Shown in pieces: positions 58,134-64,000 of a stretch of 64,000 nt of DNA (within the stretch, counting starts at the first letter, position 1; each line of letters begins with the position of its first letter). The DNA is from Moniliophthora roreri (Eukaryota > Basidiomycota > Agaricomycetes > Agaricales > Marasmiaceae): contig LATX02000123.1 in NCBI GenBank assembly GCA_001466705.2, positions 434,001 through 498,000 of the forward strand, given 5' to 3'. Made by a program: the position numbers and the translations under genes. The notes below the pieces were generated by a model. That model was not told the DNA's origin. It made no database searches and saw only the letters and a program-made list of their open reading frames with translations.

Positions 58134-59985
58134 TTACAATAAGTACTGAATCCAATAAAGACTTACTTTGGGGTGACGGTATCTGGTATTTTCCAATTTC
58201 CTCCTCTTGAACTGCCAGATTTCTTCTGAGTAATTGTAGCTGCAGGTGCTGGTTGCATTGGAGGTTGGCTTGTCATAGCTACAGGTGCTAATTGCATTGA
58301 AGGCTAGTTTGTAGTAACTAGAATGCCATCTGCACCTTCTGAGGTAGAGGATGTAGTAAATCTGACAAAAGCAAGTCAATATCAAAAAGAACAAACATAG
58401 ATCACATACCTTTCAATTGCTTGTAATAGACACTTGGCCTTCTCTTGTAAAGTCTCTAGAATCAATCCATGGTCATTTACAAAGTGATCCTATAGATTGA
58501 CAACACCTATCAGACTGAATGATCCATATGCTACAAGAATGCAGTTTTCTGTAGTATTAATCTTAATGAGATTGTTGAATGTGGAATCATATTCTTCCCA
58601 GACATCATTGTTGTTTGTAATGTGTGCAGTAAGCTGAGAGATAGGCATTACATTGTAAGCAGTAAAGAGATGAGAAGAATTAGCAAGTAGAATGGATAAG
58701 AGTAGATTTTCGACAACAGTCCAGAGTTTCTTAAGAACAGTAGCATCAGAATCTGTGAGTAGAGAGGTAGCAGTCTGAGGAGAGGCAGAGGAGGAACCTG
58801 AATCTGAGAGTGCTTGTGAAGATGTGAGAGTAATGGCCAAAAGAGATGCTTCTGTTGGGGTTGAAGAGGCTGTGTGGCTTGTGGATGATCCTGCAGTTGG
58901 GTGTAACATTGATGCTGATGGGACTAGAGTGCATCAGAATCATGATCAGTATGCATAGTGGCATGTACTCTTAAAATCATCCTCAATAACTGAAATACCA
59001 AGAGAGAATCTATTTCTAAGCATTAAGTCAGCCAAGTGCAGATAGATTCCTGGTAATACATATAAGGCATTGGCAGAAGGCTATAGGTGTATCATTTAGC
59101 CAAATAACATGGCAGGTGAAAGCAGGTACCTGTACCTTTGTCTTATTTGGCAATTTTGTGTTCTTGAGTATGATAGAGTGCTATATGACTGCTATAAGTG
59201 AATGGGTTGAGGTGAAATAGAAACAAACCTTCTTAGCCTTTCCAGCTATCTTCTGCTTCTTTTTGGCTGGCTCATCCTTCTCAGCATTGTTGATTACTTG
59301 TGATAATTCAGTTTGAGCAGGTGGCTCAACTGACTGGGTTTCAGGATTCTGTGCAGCTGATGACTTTTTCTCTTACTTCCTCTTCATACTAGCCTGAGAA
59401 ACAGCTCTCTTTCTCCAAGAGTGGTAGTTTTTCTGCCATAATATATTTGCCTTCCAGTGACCAGAGCAAAGCTTGAGGAATGGATATGTGAGCTCAACAT
59501 CTGTGCAGAATTGGGTTTGAAGTTTATTTCCAGCTGATAACTAGTTTAAAGGAGCATTTGCTGTGTTAATGTTATCCTTCCACCATTCTCAAATGAAATT
59601 GTAAAGCTCTCTTTTCTGCCATTGTGGGATTAGCTTGCTATTCTCATTCTTAAGAAAAGCAAAAATTTTCTTCTTTCCAGAGCTCATACTGCCAGCATCA
59701 CTTCCATCATCCTCAGAGTCCTCATCCTTGTCCTTATCATTCTTGTCAACAACTATAACTCTAACCAATGCAGCCTTCTCCTCTTTCCTTGGCTTGTTCC
59801 AGTACTTGATAGATAGATAGTTTGATTTCTTCAAGGGTGCAGTATCTTGAGGTGCAGAATAGGTTGATGTGACAGACATTGAAGGTAGAGCTATGCTTGT
59901 GCTTGTGCTTGTACATGCAGTATTATGAGTAACAGGAGCTATCTTCACTGTCAGAGCACCAATAAGCTGGGATCTGGGCTTGAAT
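58134..59985 (-). pseudogene. Unknown decayed ORF with acidic and basic tracts
   Basis: On the minus strand 59948-59589 reads Thr/Ser-rich, then KYWNKPRKEEKAALVRVIVV, then a very acidic stretch (KNDKDKDEDSEDDGSDAG) and KIFAFLKNENSKLIPQWQKR. It continues, with stops, through basic AKKKQKIAGKAKK (near 59240) and to 58909-58490 (LKKLWTVVENLLLSILLANS). The mix suggests a nuclear, perhaps DNA-associated protein. No family recognised; transposon context. Confidence 0.35.
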
Positions 59986-60000
59986 GAGTTTAGTTACATG

Positions 60001-60539
60001 ACCCAAGATCTAGTAGTACTTACTGTAATTGTGTGATGTTGTTTTTCAAATTCATATTCTCCTTCTCTACATGTATGAAGCATAGGTTGCATGCAGCCTA
60101 TAAAATATGACCTAGTATGTGTCTGATAACATTAAGCTCTTCATTTGTGGGAAATCAGACATCTGGGTTGAAAAAAGGTAGAGTCTGTTAATGAATATTA
60201 GATGAAGATGATGATATTAGTTTGTGACTCACTACAGAGTTCTGATGGAAAGAAAACACATTTAATGTCTTCTGTGCTTGTAGAAGATTATTTGAACCCA
60301 ATATAATGATTTTAAATCAGAATATACATGTTAGTAAGGCTGGGAGTTCAAGAATATTGGATTTGGTAATTGTATGTTGGTGGGAGAAAAAAGGATATTC
60401 TGATTGGGTAGAGAATTCCCAGCTCAGGCTTGCTGAGAGAACCCTGGAGGTTGTGTAGAAGTGCTATTATCACTCATTGTGACAAGATGGTGGAGGGGAA
60501 GCAGTCTTGCAGACAAGTGATGTAGTGAGAAGTCTGACA
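60001..60539. other. AT-rich spacer, no gene
   Basis: No frame of note. Confidence 0.3.
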
Positions 60540-60798
60540 TGTCTGTCACAGACTCTGTCGATGATCTTTATTCCTACTGCTACTTTGCTCAAATACATAG
60601 AGTATACTACAGGTCTTCTTTGTTCTTATTTTCAACATCAAATACTGTAGGACACTGTAGTTTTTCTACCACAAAGAACTCAGATAGATTGACATCTCAA
60701 TCAAATCCTTTGAAGGGGACCATGCCAACAACTTCTATAATCTACTTGGCATCAATGATGCAAATGCCCACATCTCCCAGATACCTGCAGACACATAA
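60540..60798 (-). pseudogene. C-terminal part of an ORF split by Harbinger
   Basis: Minus-strand YLGDVGICIIDAK, IIEVVGMVPFKGFD, LSEFFVVEKLQCP (stops at two positions) continues the frame of 64000-63723. When Harbinger and one TAA are taken out, QTL-CVCRYLGD is continuous. The family seems to be another multi-copy basidiomycete transposon protein; not identified. Confidence 0.5.
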
Positions 60799-60929
60799 GG
60801 GCCTGTTTAGTGGCACTGCATTGCAATCTGGACCTGGGTCTGGGTCCTTGTTTCATAATGTTCACAAGATCTGTACCTTGCTTTTCACTAGATAGTCACA
60901 CTTTGTCACACACTTATCTCTCAACCATT

Positions 60930-62352
60930 ATGGTGAATATGCTCTCTGCCTCTGCTGTTGCTCACAAATCTGATGCACAATGTAAATGGCATCATAAAAA
61001 GATCGAGTAGGATACTATTCTAGCTGCTGTCAGTAGTGCAGTGAGTTCCATGCTGTATCTCATGCAGAGTGACTCACAACCAGTACAGACTTCTATTCTT
61101 ACTGGTAAAGCATGGCTGAATGAGCTTCTGAATGGCCATTCACAGCACCTTCAAGAGCAGCTTGGCATGGCCAAGTATATTTTCAGAAAGCTTCTTCAAG
61201 AACTATAGACACATTCTGAGCTAGAGGATGGAAAGCATATTACTGCAGCAGAGCAGCTTGCCATCTTTCTCTACCTTGGTAATGCTGGTGCTTCAAATAG
61301 AGATCTGCAGGAGTGGTTTCAATGCAGTGGTGATACTATTTCAAAGTATTTTCTTTTATCAAGGCTACAATCCTATTCTAATATTTGATACTATAGATAT
61401 ATTCATCTTCTGCTTGAGAAGTGCTGTGGTAGCTTCTATTGGAAGTTTGTTCACTCTCCTCTAGACCAGACACCATATGAGATCCACTCCAATCCAAAGC
61501 TCTATTCTTATTTTAAGAATACTCACTGCTCTGTTGATAGTTCTCATTTCAATCAATACTGCACTGCAGAGTCTGTTGCATACAGTTGAAACTGAAAGGG
61601 AGGGGTTACACAGAATGTTCTCTGTGCATGTGACTTTGACCTGAAGTTCACCTATGTGTGTAGTGGCTGGGAGGGGTCTGCATCAGATGGCATGGTATAT
61701 GAGAGTGCTTGTAGTATAGACTTTGCCATTAAGCCAGGAACATATTATCTGGCAGATGCAGGCTTTCCACTGTGTCATGCCTTACTCACATCATATTGTG
61801 GAAAGTGGTATCATTTGAGAGAGTGGGCAAACACAGTAGAGGGACAGTATGTTATTGTAGTATCATGATCACTTTTTCCTATTTACCACTCTTGGCAGAC
61901 TAAAGGACCATGAGGAACTCTTCAACCTTTGACATGCACAAGCATGCAATGTTGAACACATATTTGGAGTCTTCAAGTGAAGGTTCAGCCTTATGGAAGC
62001 AGCATCAGAATACTCTCAGAAGACACAGGCCTAGCTAATTGCAGCTTTTTGTGCTATTCACAATTTCATTCACATTCACAATCCTTGTGAAAAGGAGTTA
62101 CCCACATATTGAGAGCCACTTGCATCACAGGTAGTTGGTCATAGCTGTCCCTGTTGCCTTTCACAACAAGAGACAGTCAAACTTTTTCAGGCCCCACCTC
62201 CCACTGTCCAGGCAGAGCATTTGGGAATGTGTATCACAGAGTCAGAACAATATGCAGCTGCAGCAAAACATGATCAAATTGCACAAGCAATGTGGGATGA
62301 TTATGTAGCATATACTACAGAACATGGGTACTCAACTGCTGTGTGGATATGA
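60930..62352 (+). pseudogene. PIF/Harbinger transposase (DDE_Tnp_4), broken
   Basis: Segments in order: GKAWLNELLNGHSQHLQEQL, AEQLAIFLYLGNAGASNRDL, QTPYEIHSNPKLYSYFKNTH with VDSSHFNQYCTAE (first catalytic Asp), KGGVTQNVLCACDFDLKFTY, YLADAGFPLCHALLTSYCGK (second Asp), then NVEHIFGVFK (catalytic Glu) and LIAAFCAIHNFIHIHNPCEK. All three catalytic residues remain. Stops include positions equal to CGA-to-TGA and CAG-to-TAG changes (for example TQA*LIAA). No functional transposase can be made. Confidence 0.75.
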
Positions 62353-62437
62353 CCATCTATAGAAAAGAAGTAACACTATTAATTTGCTAGTACAATATAT
62401 AGACAAAGGGTATATAGACAAAGATATTTATGAACAA

Positions 62438-63451
62438 TTAAGCAAGTTGGCTCTGAAGAAAAGCAGTATGATGATGTTTTGTAGAAATAGAGGCAAATGT
62501 GTCTATTGTATCTGTATCCTCACTGAAAAGGGAACAGATCTTGGTAAAGTCTTCATCTGAAAAATCATCATCTTCTTCAAGTAGCTTGACAGCCTGTTTG
62601 CACCTTGAAGGAGTTGACTCAGTGTTCATGCTAGTTGAAATTGCTTGCAGAGCACTAGCAACATCACTGACTGCCTCAGGTCCATGAAGATGATAGCCAT
62701 GGCAGAGACCACTAGACCACCATCTGCAGTTGGTGAATTATAAGTAGTAGATGGTAGTTGAGCCCTAGCACCAGTCAGAGCTGTAGTAACTAGTGCAGCA
62801 GATGGGGACTAAGCAGTATCTTCTGACACAGGCTGTGACTCAGTAGTTGCTGGAGGCTGGGGAGGCAAAGAAGGGTGATAGGCACCATCTTCTGTTGCTA
62901 TAATACCCTTATTGATGTAAAGCATGTCATTATAATGGGGGTAACAGTGCTTATGCCAGTAACAAGCATTGCACTGGTTGCTCTGTCAAGATATGAGAAA
63001 CTGAAAGAGATTCCATTGATCAACACACCTTTAGCAGTAGTTCCCAGACATCTGGTGTGGCTGAGACCCAGTGGGTAACAGTATAGAAGAAAAATCCAGA
63101 CTGTGTTAAGAGAGAGTAGACATTGTGCCAATCCTTCTTAAGCTGTAATAGTATATGTCAGTATGAGTTAAAATGGAAAAAGGCACACACCTTTGAGGTC
63201 CAATGATCCTGGCACTTTTCTTCTGTCTTTGGTGGGTCAGACACACCAACATCTTGCTCTAGGTGCTCCTTCACCATCTTCCATACACCAGGCTTCCACT
63301 CACTCTGTGCTCAACTCCCAGAATCCTTCTGGGTATGTAGCTCATCTATTATTACTGTATTCTCCTCTTTGGTCTATTTGCACTTGACCTTTGTAACAGA
63401 ATTTGCATTCAGATTGCTGGTGTCTTTATTGGTGGGCTTCTTCCTCTCCAT
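62438..63451 (-). pseudogene. Harbinger second ORF: Myb/SANT-like DNA-binding protein, broken
   Basis: From the ATG at 63451: MERKKPTNKDTSN, a stop where Trp is expected, TKEENTVIIDELHTQKDSGS, WKPGVWKMVKEHLEQDVGVS and EEKCQDHWTSK; an intron (GTGTGT..TTACAG, about 63193-63142) leads to LKKDWHNVYSLLTQSGFFF and TPDVWELLLKVC. This is the trihelix Myb/SANT-like domain that helps Harbinger transposase bind its ends. The 3' part (PPATTESQPVSEDTA) ends near 62438. At least three stops. Confidence 0.6.
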
Positions 63452-63722
63452 ATGTCAAGATTTTTATGAATGAATGTTCTGGAAGTGAGAAATGAACATA
63501 ATTTGGTCAGGAATGGGAATGCTAGCACTTATAATGAGAGAATGCAAGCCACAATGTAGAAAATGAATAATGTGACAAAAGAAGATAGTGGTGCCAAACA
63601 GACTTTTCTTACCTGTATATGGCAGGTTACTCAGCACCCAAACTCATATAGACCAAAAGAGCTGTATGGCTGAATTTTAGCTAGGTCCAGGTTGCAATGT
63701 GGTGCTGCCAAACAGGCCCTAA

Positions 63723-64000
63723 TGTCTGAACTGAATCCTTAAGAATAGCATTATTGGGCTCTGAATACATTTTCATGGCCACTAGTGTGTACTGCATTCC
63801 CTTCTTCTCAACAAGAAAAAAGTATTGTACCTCAGCATAGTTTGGTACATCTTCAATCAGAATCTAGGTGGAAGTTAGAGTCAGAATAACACAGCCAACT
63901 TGAGAACAATGTACCTTGACATTCCTCACTCACTGAACATTCTTGTCTGGCCATTTCCTCTCATACCACCATGATCTAGCAATCTGCCCATTTGGAAGAA
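63723..64000 (-). pseudogene. N-terminal side of the ORF split by Harbinger, runs off the window
   Basis: Minus-strand VPNYAEVQYFFLVEKKGMQY, TLVAMKMYSEPNNAILKDS, QT leads into the TAA target site at 63720-63722. The upstream part crosses the window edge. Confidence 0.45.

Larger units (their letters stand above)
60799..63719. mobile_element. PIF/Harbinger DNA transposon, complete ends, mutated ORFs (2921 bp)
   Basis: Ends: GGGCCTGTTTAGTGGCACTG, and on the other strand GGGCCTGTTTGGCAGCACCA, both continuing to a shared GCAA.CTGGACC (about 36 bases, ~6 differences). TAA flanks both sides (60796-60798, 63720-63722), the 3-base duplication typical of PIF/Harbinger. It contains the two expected genes: a DDE transposase (+) and a Myb/SANT-type DNA-binding protein (-), both with stops. 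Confidence 0.85.

Overview
The window looks like nuclear DNA of a mushroom-forming basidiomycete (Agaricomycetes). Genes carry many short GT-AG introns (mostly 45-75 nt) that leave intact frames when removed. The gene set (secreted PL14-type lyases, a UbiA prenyltransferase, a PP2C phosphatase, an ENA-type cation ATPase, a Gal80-like oxidoreductase, a TPR/CCCH protein) and the transposon set (Plavaka-like transposase, Ty3/gypsy chromovirus, Ty1/copia, PIF/Harbinger, CACTA-type MITEs) both fit. There are no bacterial operons, CRISPR arrays or phage genes. Four single N characters mark scaffold joins.

Layout. 1-10.1 kb is gene-rich: a secreted PL14-like protein (1723-2919, +), a 1090-residue protein with TPRs, two CCCH zinc fingers and three copies of a ~200-residue domain (6545-3050, -), and a PP2C phosphatase (8493-10088, +). 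11.9-16.3 kb holds copy A of a segmental duplication: a UbiA prenyltransferase pseudogene (+) facing a PL14-like gene (-). 16.9-41 kb is an AT-rich block of nested transposons: a decayed Ty1/copia element, a 5'-truncated Ty3/gypsy chromovirus with an extra 3' ORF, two CACTA-like MITEs, three families of long terminal repeats, a Plavaka-type transposase and companion ORFs. 42.5-46.35 kb is copy B of the duplication in the same orientation; here the prenyltransferase is intact, but the PL14-like gene is cut by an N gap. 46.4-51 kb is repeat-rich DNA with an assembly-duplicated 1.07-kb segment and two short TIR elements. 51.3-56.9 kb returns to genes: an ENA-type P-type ATPase (12 exons, +) and a Gfo/Idh/MocA (Gal80-like) protein (-). 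57.5-64 kb is a second AT-rich transposon block with a complete but mutated PIF/Harbinger element (60799-63719) inside another ORF.

How parts relate. The two copies of the prenyltransferase/PL14 pair are direct repeats flanking the ~26-kb transposon island, so the island may have grown between tandem copies. The PL14-like gene at 1723 is a more distant paralogue of the duplicated pair. Relative ages can be read from nesting: CACTA MITE inside gypsy ORF, gypsy LTR inside an older 1.75-kb LTR, that LTR inside copia. Harbinger sits inside a transposon ORF, and a 418-bp MITE sits inside a third copy of the duplication flank. For the first MITE and for Harbinger, taking out the insert plus one target duplication restores the host reading frame.
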